Assembly (NCBI GenBank): GCA_902798975.1
Contig: CADBYT010000001.1
Coordinates: forward strand, 93,889-157,888
Reading direction: 5' to 3'
Length of the DNA stretch: 64,000 bases
From: an uncultured Bacteroidia bacterium
GTDB lineage: Bacteria; Bacteroidota; Bacteroidia; Bacteroidales; UBA932
Shown: positions 29,684-37,764 of the stretch, piece by piece
Numbering within the stretch: position 1 is the stretch's first letter
Layout of the letters: every line of letters starts with the position of its first letter
Notes under the pieces: model-generated
The model's input: the letters and a program-made list of their open reading frames with translations, nothing else
Databases searched by the model: none
Told to the model about the DNA's origin: nothing
Made by a program: the position numbers and the translations under genes

Positions 29684-30526
29684 TTAGTCCTCCTCCCATT
29701 CGTCATACGTGAGACGTCCGTCGGTGTGATACTCGAACGGCTGCCCGGCAGCCTTCAGGGCGCGGACTTTTTCCATCACGGCGTCGATGACGCGGCAATC
29801 CGTCATGATCAGGTCCTTCGCGTTCTTGCCGACCGTCAGGCCGTCCCCGCCGTCCAGCAGGAAGTCCACCGTGGCCACGCCATAGATCCTGTCAGGATCG
29901 AGGGGCTGGCCGCCCACGAGCAGGGTGTCGATGTGGTGCCGGTGCACGGCCATCTTCACGCCGCCCAGCACGAAAGGCCGGGAAGCGGCGATGGTTTCGA
30001 AGACCGCCTGCAGGTCGGAACCCTTGAGCGCCACGTAGGTCAGGTTGTTCTTGAACGGGAACATCGACACGAAGTCGTCCAGCAGGAGGTCTCCCTGCGG
30101 CAGGCTCACGCGGATGCCGCCGAAATTGAGGATGCCCACGTCCACCTTTTTCCGGGTCAACCGGGCTACGTCTTCCATGGTCAGGTCCACCCACCAGTTG
30201 GAGAGCTCGCTCTCCGGAGCGGAGGCGGCCATCGGGCGGGGGGCATAGCCGACCACTTCCTTGAGGTCCTTCATCTGCGGCTGCACTTCGATCAGGTCGG
30301 CGGCCACGCCGTAGGTGGCGCTCCCCTTCCCGTACTGCGTCCCGTTGGGAGCCGTGTAGACATCACCGGCGATTGTGCCGAGTGCAGTGTCCACGTTGTT
30401 CGCCGAAGGCGCAACGACACCGGTGCGGTGGCCGTCCATGCGGTATTTCTGCCACGAATAGCGATACTCGCAGGAGCATAGTGCAAGGACGGCCGCAGCC
30501 AGTACAATTACTTTTGCTTTAACCAT
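29684..30526 (-). CDS. 5'-nucleotidase C-terminal domain lipoprotein
   Basis: A 280-residue lipoprotein (AVLALCSC) made of the substrate-recognition domain of UshA-type nucleotidases. Motifs include NFGGIR, GDLLLDDFVSMFPFKN and VATVDFLLDGGDG, the usual substrate-pocket segments. No metal-binding domain is present; that is the next gene downstream. The two lipoproteins probably assemble on the membrane. The start overlaps the end of the ABC permease gene by 19 bases, linking this pair to the ABC operon. Confidence 0.88.
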   Translation of the reverse strand: MVKAKVIVLAAAVLALCSCEYRYSWQKYRMDGHRTGVVAPSANNVDTALGTIAGDVYTAPNGTQYGKGSATYGVAADLIEVQPQMKDLKEVVGYAPRPMAASAPESELSNWWVDLTMEDVARLTRKKVDVGILNFGGIRVSLPQGDLLLDDFVSMFPFKNNLTYVALKGSDLQAVFETIAASRPFVLGGVKMAVHRHHIDTLLVGGQPLDPDRIYGVATVDFLLDGGDGLTVGKNAKDLIMTDCRVIDAVMEKVRALKAAGQPFEYHTDGRLTYDEWEED

Positions 30527-31863
30527 TTCCAGAGGTCTTTCCAAGTAGATTTCTTGCCGAACATCAGGATGCCCACGCGGTAGATCTTGGCCGACGCCCA
30601 GGCGCACAGCGCGAAGGTGGCGACCAGGAGCGCGACGGACAGGATGATTTCCCACGCCGGCACGCCGAACGGCAGGCGCGAGATCATCACGATCGGCGAA
30701 GTGAACGGGATGATGGACCCCCAGAAGGCGATCGAGCTGTCGGGCGCACGGAACGCATAGAGCGCAATCATGTACGCCAGCATCAGCGGAATCGTCAGCG
30801 GCAGCTGAAGCTGCTGGGTGTCGCCTTCGTTCTCCACGGCGGAGCCAATGGCCGCGAAGAGCGACGCATACAGCAGGTAGCCGAAGATGAAGTACACGAA
30901 GAACAGGCCGAGAATCTGGCCGTACGGCAGATTCGCGAGGGAGCTGATCACCGTGCCCATCTCGCCCTGGTCGCTCAGCTGGGCCGTCATCTCTTCTACC
31001 TGGGCGGCGTCCACGCCACCCATCGTGCTCACGAGCTCGGTGGGGTTGGAACCGGTCAGCTTATCGAGGCCGAAGACGGCGCTGCCGATGCTGATGATGG
31101 CCAGAGACAGCACGATCCAGAGCAGGAACTGCGTCAGGGCCACCAGCGCGATGCCGATGATCTTGCCGAACATCAGCTCGGTGGACTTGACGGAGCTGAC
31201 GAGCACCTCCACCACGCGGCTGGCTTTCTCTTCGATCACGGAGCTCATCACCATGCTGCCGAACATCGTCACGAAGATGAACAGGAAGATGCCGAGGACC
31301 ATCGACACGATGCTGTAGACCCCGGCTTCGGAGATTTTCTCCTCGCCGTCGTCACCGAGCGTATAGGAATACAGGTGCACGTTGGCCTTGACATCCTTGA
31401 GGATCTGGTCCAGGCCCTCGATGCCGTAGGATTCGATGCGGTAGTCCTCCACGGCGCGGTTGATGCGGGAGTTGATGCTCTCCGTCAGTTCCATGCCGAA
31501 GGGCTTCGGGGAATAGAGGTCGGCGGCGACCGTCTTCTCTTCGACGTTCAGCGCGCTCACGGAGAGCACACCGTCGTAGCCGAGCGCGGCCAGGTTGGCC
31601 TTCACGCTGTCCAGCGGCATGTCGGAGAGTTCCGTGTAGTGGACGGTCTCCGTGTCCGTCATGTACGGCAGCACGATGCCGGAAGCATCGACCACGGCGA
31701 TGTTCTTGGTCTTCTCCTTGGTATTCATCAGCGCCACCATCACGCCGATGGTCAGGCCGGCCACCAGGATGGGGACGAGGAGCGTCGTCCAGATGAAACT
31801 CTTTTTCTTGACCTTATTGAGGTACTCGCGGCTGATGACAATGCCTATCGTTTTCCAATTCAT
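30508..31863 (-). CDS. ABC-2 type permease (NatB-like)
   Basis: A 451-residue inner-membrane permease. One helix near the N-terminus (about 20-42) is followed by a long extracytoplasmic loop (about 45-175), then five helices between about 180 and 425, the layout of NatB/ABC-2 exporters. The substrate could be sodium, a lipid or an antibiotic. It follows its ATPase gene by 3 bases. The C-terminal region ends in Lys-rich residues (KLWKWLKQK type). Family assignment is firm, substrate unknown. Confidence 0.88.
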   Translation of the reverse strand: MNWKTIGIVISREYLNKVKKKSFIWTTLLVPILVAGLTIGVMVALMNTKEKTKNIAVVDASGIVLPYMTDTETVHYTELSDMPLDSVKANLAALGYDGVLSVSALNVEEKTVAADLYSPKPFGMELTESINSRINRAVEDYRIESYGIEGLDQILKDVKANVHLYSYTLGDDGEEKISEAGVYSIVSMVLGIFLFIFVTMFGSMVMSSVIEEKASRVVEVLVSSVKSTELMFGKIIGIALVALTQFLLWIVLSLAIISIGSAVFGLDKLTGSNPTELVSTMGGVDAAQVEEMTAQLSDQGEMGTVISSLANLPYGQILGLFFVYFIFGYLLYASLFAAIGSAVENEGDTQQLQLPLTIPLMLAYMIALYAFRAPDSSIAFWGSIIPFTSPIVMISRLPFGVPAWEIILSVALLVATFALCAWASAKIYRVGILMFGKKSTWKDLWKWLKQK

Positions 31864-31866
31864 AGC

Positions 31867-32727
31867 CTATTCCTCCCCTTCCGTTACAAGTTTGATGAAA
31901 ATGTCGTTCATGCGCGGCATCAGCTCTTTGTAGGAGTTGATCTGCACGCCGTCCTTCTCCAGGAAGGAACGCAGCGTCGAGGTGCCGTCCGTTTCGCGTG
32001 GAAGCACCTCCGTGTGGCGGCCGTCGGCGTCAGTCCAGACCAGCTCGACGTTGTTGTTGCCGTACTTGCGGCGGATTTCCTCCACGCCGCCGGTGATCAC
32101 CAGGCGGGCCTTGTTGATGAGGGCGATGTTGTCGCAGAGTTCCTCCACGGACTCCATGTTGTGCGTGGAGAGGATGATCGTGGCGCCTTCGTCCCGGAGC
32201 CGGAGAATCTCCTGGCGGATGAGTTCGGCATTGACCGGGTCAAAGCCGGAGAAAGGCTCGTCCAGGATCATCAACGAGGGTTTGTGGACCACCGTGGTGA
32301 TGAACTGGAGCTTCTGGGCCATACCCTTGGAGAGCTCCTCCACCTTCTTGTCCCACCAGCTCTGGATGCCGAAGCGGACGAACCACTCCTTCAGGGCCTG
32401 CCGGGCCTCGGCGGCGGACATGCCCTTCAGCTGAGCCAGGTACATCGCCTGGTCGCCGACTTTCATCTTGCGGTACAGGCCGCGCTCTTCGGGCATATAG
32501 CCGATCCTGGCCACGTCCGCCTGCGTGATGGGGCGGCCGTTGAACAGGATCTCGCCATCGGCGGGAATCGTGATGCGGTTGATGATACGGATCAGGGTCG
32601 TCTTGCCGGCGCCGTTCGGGCCGAGCAGGCCGAAAATCTTCCCCTCGGGAATCTCAAGGCTGACGTGGTCGAGGGCCACCTTCTCCCCGAAATTCTTGCA
32701 AACGTTCTTACATTCTATAATTGCCAT
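31867..32727 (-). CDS. ABC transporter ATPase (NatA-like)
   Basis: A 286-residue ATPase with Walker A GPNGAGKTT (about residue 36), Q-loop region, signature LSKGM, Walker B LMILDEPFSGFDP and switch His in STHNME. The C-terminal ~70 residues look like the DUF4162 domain common in drug or sodium exporter ATPases. It works with the adjacent permease. The first residues MAIIECKNVCKNFGEK give a normal start. The two nucleotidase genes follow in the same operon, but their link with the exporter is unclear. Confidence 0.92.
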   Translation of the reverse strand: MAIIECKNVCKNFGEKVALDHVSLEIPEGKIFGLLGPNGAGKTTLIRIINRITIPADGEILFNGRPITQADVARIGYMPEERGLYRKMKVGDQAMYLAQLKGMSAAEARQALKEWFVRFGIQSWWDKKVEELSKGMAQKLQFITTVVHKPSLMILDEPFSGFDPVNAELIRQEILRLRDEGATIILSTHNMESVEELCDNIALINKARLVITGGVEEIRRKYGNNNVELVWTDADGRHTEVLPRETDGTSTLRSFLEKDGVQINSYKELMPRMNDIFIKLVTEGEE

Positions 32728-32742
32728 AATACACTATTGTAG

Positions 32743-32764
32743 ATGGCCGGTCGAAACCGGCCAT
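32743..32764 (-). terminator. Hairpin after the GH51 gene
   Basis: ATGGCCGGT (32743-32751) pairs perfectly with ACCGGCCAT (32756-32764) around a CGAA loop. It lies just past the GH51 stop codon. The T-run that would complete a Rho-independent terminator is weak, so it may instead be an RNA 3' end stabiliser. Confidence 0.5.
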
Positions 32765-32777
32765 GACTATTTTGCTG

Positions 32778-34325
32778 TTATTTTGCGGCGATCGCCACCA
32801 CCGAGCACGGCGGCAGGGTCACCTCCAGGCCGGCCTTGGTGAGCTTGTACTCCTTGAAGGCGGCCGGCGCCACGACATTGGCTTTGCCGAAGTCGTTGTA
32901 GTCGTGCACGTCCTTGGAAGTCAGCACGCGGGCGGAGAGGATGTTCTTCACACCGGCCTCGTCGAAGGTCACGAGCACCTTCTTCGCCTTCTTGAGATCC
33001 GTGTTGACCAGGGAGATGTGCATTTCCCCGTCCTTGCGGGACACCGTGGCGTCCACCACGGGAACGGCGCATTCGCGCTCGGTCTTCACGTGGTCGGTCA
33101 GCACTTCGGAGTCGATGAATTCGGCGTTCTGGTGGACGTTGTACATCTCGAAGACGTGGTAGGTCGGGGTGAGGACCATCTCCGTCTCGTTGGTCAGGAT
33201 CATCGACTGCAGCACGTTGACCACCTGGGCGATGTTCGCCATCTTGAGGCGGCGGGTGTACTTGTGGAAGATATCGAAATTGAGCGCCGCCACGATGGCG
33301 TCACGCATCGTATTCTGCTGATAGAGGTGGCCCGGGTTGGTGCCCGGTTCCACGTCGAACCAGGTACCCCACTCGTCGAGCAGCAGCTCCACGCGGCCGG
33401 ACGGATCCAGCTCGTCCATGATCTCGATGTGCTTCTTCAGCACGGGTTCGATCTCGATGGTCTTGGAGAGGGTCCACCAGTAGTCCTTGTCGGAGAACTT
33501 GGTCGCGGAACCCTTGCTTCCGGTCCAGCCCACGCAGGTGTAGTAGTGCAGGGAGATGCCGGCCATGCCCTTGCCCTCCAGGTTCTTCATCAGCACGCGG
33601 GTCCAGTTGTAGTCGTAGTCGGAGGCGCCGCTGGCGATCTTGAACAGGCGGTTGCCCGGTTGGTCGCGGAGGTAGGTGCCGTAGCGGCGGAAGAGGTCGC
33701 TGTAGTATTCCGGCGTCATGTTGCCGCCGCAGCCCCAGGCCTCGTTGCCGATACCGAAGTATTTGACCTTCCAGGGCTTCTCACGGCCGTTCGCACGACG
33801 CAGGTCGGCCATCGGAGTTTTGGCGTCGGAGGTCATGTATTCCACCCATTTCGCCATCTCCTCGACGCTGCCGCTGCCCACGTTGCCGCTGATGTACGGC
33901 TCGATGCCGAGCATCTCGCAGAGGTTCAGGAACTCGTGGGTGCCGAAGCTGTTGTCCTCGAGGGTGCCGCCCCAGTTGTTGTTCGTGAGGTAGCCGCGCT
34001 TCTCCTGCGGGCCGATGCCGTCCATCCAGTGGTAGTCGTCGGCGAAGCAGCCGCCCGGCCAGCGCATCACGGGGACCTTCAGCGCCTTGAGCGCGTCGAA
34101 GACGTCCTTGCGGTAACCTTCCACGTTGGGAACGGAGGAGTCCTTGCCCACCCAGAGGCCGCCGTAGATGCAGCGACCGAGGTGCTCGGAGAACTGGCCG
34201 TAGAGTTCGGCGGGAATGGTCTGGCCGGTGCCGGCGTCGTGCACACGGACGGTCGCATCCTGTGCGAGGAGGGATGCGGAAGCCAGCAGGCAGACGCCTG
34301 CAAGCAGGGTGATCATTTTCTTCAT
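32778..34325 (-). CDS. GH51 alpha-L-arabinofuranosidase, secreted
   Basis: A 515-residue enzyme cutting terminal alpha-L-arabinofuranosyl residues from arabinan or arabinoxylan. A non-lipid signal peptide ([22 protein letters not shown]) directs it to the periplasm. The (beta/alpha)8 domain carries the acid/base [11 protein letters not shown] and nucleophile LLLDEWGTW, followed by the C-terminal beta-sandwich ([16 protein letters not shown]). The released arabinose could feed the araBAD run at 58152-62027 in this window. TACATTTG (complement of 34354-34361) fits the -7 promoter box. Confidence 0.95.
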   Translation of the reverse strand: MKKMITLLAGVCLLASASLLAQDATVRVHDAGTGQTIPAELYGQFSEHLGRCIYGGLWVGKDSSVPNVEGYRKDVFDALKALKVPVMRWPGGCFADDYHWMDGIGPQEKRGYLTNNNWGGTLEDNSFGTHEFLNLCEMLGIEPYISGNVGSGSVEEMAKWVEYMTSDAKTPMADLRRANGREKPWKVKYFGIGNEAWGCGGNMTPEYYSDLFRRYGTYLRDQPGNRLFKIASGASDYDYNWTRVLMKNLEGKGMAGISLHYYTCVGWTGSKGSATKFSDKDYWWTLSKTIEIEPVLKKHIEIMDELDPSGRVELLLDEWGTWFDVEPGTNPGHLYQQNTMRDAIVAALNFDIFHKYTRRLKMANIAQVVNVLQSMILTNETEMVLTPTYHVFEMYNVHQNAEFIDSEVLTDHVKTERECAVPVVDATVSRKDGEMHISLVNTDLKKAKKVLVTFDEAGVKNILSARVLTSKDVHDYNDFGKANVVAPAAFKEYKLTKAGLEVTLPPCSVVAIAAK

Positions 34326-34353
34326 ATCATTTGTTTTTGTGGTTGCATTAGTA

Positions 34354-34383
34354 CAAATGTACGAAGAATTTTGCGTAAATTTG
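34354..34383. promoter_or_regulatory. Divergent -7 promoter elements for GH51 and holA
   Basis: On the minus strand TACATTTG (34354-34361) and on the plus strand TAAATTTG (34376-34383) both match TAnnTTTG exactly. Neither has a clear -33 box. For holA the box lies 7 bases before the start codon, which would give an almost leaderless transcript, so that element is uncertain. Confidence 0.35.
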
Positions 34384-34390
34384 TGGAGGT

Positions 34391-35437
34391 ATGGCCAAGA
34401 ATTCCGTCAATATCGACGCACAGGTCGCAAAAATCCTCTCTGACGTGCGCGGAGGGCACTTCAGCCCCCTCTATCTGCTGATGGGAGACGAGCCCTATTA
34501 TCCCGAACTCGTCTGCGACGCCATCCTGCAGCACTGCATCCCCGAAGAGGAAAAGGACTTCAACGAGACCGTCTGCTACGGCGGCGAGGTCACGGCCGCG
34601 CAGGTGGTCACGGCCGCCCGCCGTTTCCCCATGATGGCCGAGCGCCAGCTCGTCGTGGTCAAGGAAGCCCAGCAGATGAAGGGCATCGAGGAACTGGCCT
34701 TCTACTGCGCCGAGCCGCTGGACAGCACCGTTCTCGTGATCCTGCTGCACGGCGCCTCCGTGGACAAGCGCAAGGGCTTCTACAAGGCCGCGCAGAAGAT
34801 TGGCGTGGTGGTCGATTCCCCCGCCCTGCGGGACTATGAAATCCCCAACTGGATCCAGTCCTACTACAGCGCGCGCGGCCTGCAGATCGACCCGCAGGCG
34901 GCCGCCCTGATGGCGGAATCGGTGGGCACGGACTTGTCCACCATCGTGGTGGAGACGGACAAGCTCACCAAGGCCCTGCCCGAAGGCGCCAAGCGCGTGG
35001 GCGTGGAAGACATCGAGCGCAACGTGGGCATCTCCCGGCAGTTCAGTATCTTCGAGCTCACGCGGGAGCTCTCCTACCGCCATGCCACCAAGGCGCTCAC
35101 GATTGCCGCCCATCTGGGCAACGGGGCCAAATTCGCCATGCCGTCCGCCATCAGCGCCCTCTACACGCATTTCAACCGCATTCTCAAATACGGCGCCCTG
35201 CTCGAGCGCGACAGGCAGCCCTCGCCCGAAGACAAGGCACGCGTGCTCGCGGGCCTCAACCCCTATTTCTACAAGGAATACGACACCGCCGTGCGCTACT
35301 ACCCCGTCCGCAAGGCCATGGCGGCCGTCTCGCTGCTCTGCGACTACGACTACCTCGCCAAGGGCGGCGACGGCACCACGCTCGTCTCCGACGGCGAACT
35401 CCTCGTAGAACTAACGGCAAAGCTCCTGAACCTTTAG
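34391..35437 (+). CDS. holA: DNA polymerase III subunit delta
   Basis: A 348-residue cytosolic clamp-loader subunit that opens the beta sliding clamp. The N-terminal motif [17 protein letters not shown] matches HolA (an ATPase-like fold without a working Walker A). The clamp-contact region is in the first ~60 residues, and the C-terminal collar domain runs from about residue 215 ([16 protein letters not shown]) to the end. Length is normal. A GGAGG stretch lies immediately before the ATG. A hairpin overlaps the stop codon. Confidence 0.92.
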   Translation: MAKNSVNIDAQVAKILSDVRGGHFSPLYLLMGDEPYYPELVCDAILQHCIPEEEKDFNETVCYGGEVTAAQVVTAARRFPMMAERQLVVVKEAQQMKGIEELAFYCAEPLDSTVLVILLHGASVDKRKGFYKAAQKIGVVVDSPALRDYEIPNWIQSYYSARGLQIDPQAAALMAESVGTDLSTIVVETDKLTKALPEGAKRVGVEDIERNVGISRQFSIFELTRELSYRHATKALTIAAHLGNGAKFAMPSAISALYTHFNRILKYGALLERDRQPSPEDKARVLAGLNPYFYKEYDTAVRYYPVRKAMAAVSLLCDYDYLAKGGDGTTLVSDGELLVELTAKLLNL

Positions 35438-35449
35438 GGTCCAGGAGCT
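35421..35449 (+). terminator. Hairpin at the end of holA
   Basis: AGCTCCTG (35421-35428) pairs with CAGGAGCT (35442-35449), and AACC/GGGT extend it with one mismatch. It overlaps the stop codon of holA. No T-run follows; a palindromic repeat comes next. Confidence 0.45.
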
Positions 35450-35497
35450 CGTCATTCGCCGGCTTGACGTCATTCGCCGGCTTGACCGGCGAATCTC
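35450..35497 (+). repeat. Palindromic repeat family A, tandem copy (one partial, one full)
   Basis: A partial copy CGTCATTCGCCGGCTTGA (35450-35467) is followed directly by a full one (35468-35497) ending CGAATCTC. In the full copy the arms ATTCGCCGG (35472-35480) and CCGGCGAAT (35486-35494) pair perfectly. It fills the gap between holA and a convergent lipoprotein gene. Confidence 0.75.
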
Positions 35498-36303
35498 TAT
35501 TTCAGGCCAGCCCAGGTGCCGCGGATGTTCTTGCACTGGACATAGCAGGACGGGCAGTTCGCGACCTTGTAATACTCCGTGTCGTACGGCAGGAACACAT
35601 CCACACCGCGCTGATTCGTATCCCAGCCATTCGCCAGGATGTAGATGTAGGTCACGTCTCCGCCCATGAGCGGCGCCTCTCTGACACCGTTCGGCGACAT
35701 GGTCATCTCCACGGTGTACGGGCGTTCCGGCGTGTAGGCGTTGGTGTTGACGGCACCCTTGAGCAGTGCGGCCGCCATGTAGCGCTGGATGTAGGAATCG
35801 TTCTCCGGGGCGTACTGGGACGGCACCAGCTTGGTCTTGAGGATGCGGGTGATGTTGCTGACCGTGGCGTCGCCATTGCAAAGCAGGTCCAGGCAGCGCT
35901 CGCCCACTTCGGCGTCACGCGCATACAGTTCGATGGCCATCGGAATCATCGCGGCCGTGCCGGCGATACTCTTGCCGAGCAGGCCGTTGTAGACCGCTTC
36001 AAATTCCGCATAACCCGAAGGGATGTTGGAGAAGGTCACGGAAGCCGTCGGCTTCTTGTACTCTTTCGTGTTCACGTCGATATCGGAGACGATTGTGTAC
36101 GTATGGTCGCCATACGTGATCGTGTTGCCGTTGACACTGGCCTTCTGGGCTGGCAGGCCCGCCACCAGACCGGCGGAAGTATTGTCCGTTACAGCCGTTG
36201 CCCCGGCTTCCTTCCATCCGGAAATGAAACCTTCGACAAAATCACAGCCCGTCAGGGACATCGCCACAACCACTGCAGCAAGGGATAAAAGAAGTCTTTT
36301 CAT
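35497..36303 (-). CDS. Lipoprotein of unknown function (possibly DUF6935-like)
   Basis: A 268-residue lipoprotein (VAMSLTGC, Cys19). The middle is beta-rich (ITYGDHTYTIVSDIDVNT, PTASVTFSNIPSGYAEF), then helical stretches precede a C-terminal pair of Cys in CPSCYVQC, which could be a metal or disulfide site. The layout recalls the uncharacterised DUF6935 family, but I am not sure of that. Repeat copies end at its stop codon, and a terminator-like A/T gap precedes it on the coding strand. No partner gene in the same operon is obvious. Confidence 0.7.
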   Translation of the reverse strand: MKRLLLSLAAVVVAMSLTGCDFVEGFISGWKEAGATAVTDNTSAGLVAGLPAQKASVNGNTITYGDHTYTIVSDIDVNTKEYKKPTASVTFSNIPSGYAEFEAVYNGLLGKSIAGTAAMIPMAIELYARDAEVGERCLDLLCNGDATVSNITRILKTKLVPSQYAPENDSYIQRYMAAALLKGAVNTNAYTPERPYTVEMTMSPNGVREAPLMGGDVTYIYILANGWDTNQRGVDVFLPYDTEYYKVANCPSCYVQCKNIRGTWAGLK

Positions 36304-36378
36304 TACAGCTCTTTGGCTTTAATCTTTATCGGTACAAAATTAAAAAAAGAATCCAAGAAAAGACATAATATCAAAAAA

Positions 36379-36400
36379 ATCCCCGGCCGGGGCCGGGGAT
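36379..36400 (-). terminator. GC-rich Rho-independent terminator ending the peptide-RND operon
   Basis: ATCCCCGGCC pairs with GGCCGGGGAT at 36379-36400. On the minus strand the stem is followed by a run of seven T (complement of 36373-36379). It sits 12 bases past the stop at 36413 and is nearly identical to the terminator at 54966-54995. Confidence 0.85.
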
Positions 36401-36412
36401 TAAGTTGTGAGA

Positions 36413-37123
36413 TCAGAACAGCTCATCAAACGCTTCCGCGTAGAGTTGCCGCATACCTTCAATTATTTCATCAGGCCATGTCCCTCCGGACCGTTCTTCA
36501 TCATTCCTTACCAAGGCGTCCAGGTAATTGTCGACAACCGTCCGGAACCCGGGATCCTCCCGGGAAACGGCCAGCTTCTCGAACTGCCGACTCGCCTGGT
36601 AGAGGGGCTCAAGTTTGCAACGGTTGAGTACATTCTTTCCATATGCATCCTTACGGCCCGTCGCCTGAAGCAGGACGACATCGTTATCCGTACATGAATA
36701 CAGTTCAAAGTTCTCGCCATCTCCCAGCATGTTCGTGCTGATCGACCGCTGGTCATCCAAAACCGTGACATACAGTTTCTTTCCGGTCACACGGTCCGTA
36801 TCGGTTTTGAAATAGTAATACTGGCCTTTCACATAAGAGACTGCATAACGGCATAAATCATCCGGGCGAAAAGAGTAATAGAACGACATGGGGAAATAAA
36901 TCTCCCCGTCTGAGGGGAAAAAGTCCGGGCTGCGCAAGCTGCCGTCAGCGTCCTTGACGACCTCATCTTGTCCGGCAGAGCGCCACAGATTGAACAGTTT
37001 CTCAATGTCCACCGTCTGCTCAACCGTTTGGCTATGATCCTCCGGCTGCGGAATCGTCTCCTCGCAACCCGTCAGGAAAGCAAGTGCAACCAAGCACAGA
37101 ACAGGATAAACAATTTTACGCAT
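36413..37123 (-). CDS. Lipoprotein, last gene of the peptide-RND operon, function unknown
   Basis: A 236-residue lipoprotein (LVALAFLTGC, Cys20). A Gln/Glu/Val-rich spacer (SQTVEQTVDIEKLFNLW) leads to a compact domain with strands FPMSFYYSFRP and YAVSYVKGQYYYFKT, then a helical C-terminal half (YQASRQFEKL, WPDEIIEGMRQLYAEAF). I do not recognise the family. It lies 20 bases after the beta-barrel gene on the same strand, and its terminator closes the operon. It probably faces the outer membrane alongside that barrel. Confidence 0.7.
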   Translation of the reverse strand: MRKIVYPVLCLVALAFLTGCEETIPQPEDHSQTVEQTVDIEKLFNLWRSAGQDEVVKDADGSLRSPDFFPSDGEIYFPMSFYYSFRPDDLCRYAVSYVKGQYYYFKTDTDRVTGKKLYVTVLDDQRSISTNMLGDGENFELYSCTDNDVVLLQATGRKDAYGKNVLNRCKLEPLYQASRQFEKLAVSREDPGFRTVVDNYLDALVRNDEERSGGTWPDEIIEGMRQLYAEAFDELF

Positions 37124-37143
37124 TATTTGTTGGCTATTTATCA

Positions 37144-37731
37144 TTAAAAACGTACACCGAGCGTAAGCTTGGCGGCAGGAACGAAACTCTTTCCTATTTT
37201 TATCCCGTATGCATCCATGCCATCTATCGTGTCGGTAAACCAGGTTGCACTGGTTTTCTGGAACCATTGCACCCCGGCTGTCAGATAAAACCGGCGCGCA
37301 AAGTCGATGCCTACCGCAGGAGAGAAAAAGAAACCGGACACAACGGGGGTTGGTTTTGATCCAACAATATTAGAAGACGCAACGACATTGAAATGATAAC
37401 CGGCATCCAAAGAAAGGAAAAAGGGGCGAAATCTGTATTGTACTCGCGCAAACACAGGAATGATCCCCTCACGATTCGCTATTAATACGCTTGATTCTTT
37501 CCCTTCAGTCATAACCACTGAGGCGTTGGCATAGTGAAAACCAACACCCACCCCCAGATTCAGTTTCTCAAGGGACAAAGGCGAATACGTAGCATTCACC
37601 CCAGCCATGAAGCCATGCCCCTCCAGACTACCCGCCAATTCAACCGAGAAATGATCCCGCCGCTGTGCCGCAGCAGACAAACATACGAAAGCCAATGTCA
37701 GGCAGCAAACTAAAACTCTGATCTGTTTCAT
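37144..37731 (-). CDS. Small outer-membrane beta-barrel protein
   Basis: A 195-residue exported protein with a cleavable signal (CLSAAAQRRD). The mature part is an OmpX/OprF-like or porin-family barrel: alternating strands such as GFMAGVNATYSPL, LGVGVGFHYAN, IPVFARVQYRF and the last strand LTLGVRF ending in Phe, a classic barrel terminus. It could serve as an extra outer-membrane partner of the RND pump or be unrelated cargo. It starts at the ATG at 37731, 33 bases after the RND permease gene. Confidence 0.75.
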   Translation of the reverse strand: MKQIRVLVCCLTLAFVCLSAAAQRRDHFSVELAGSLEGHGFMAGVNATYSPLSLEKLNLGVGVGFHYANASVVMTEGKESSVLIANREGIIPVFARVQYRFRPFFLSLDAGYHFNVVASSNIVGSKPTPVVSGFFFSPAVGIDFARRFYLTAGVQWFQKTSATWFTDTIDGMDAYGIKIGKSFVPAAKLTLGVRF

Positions 37732-37764
37732 AATGCACGTAATAAACAAATGCAAATATACTTT

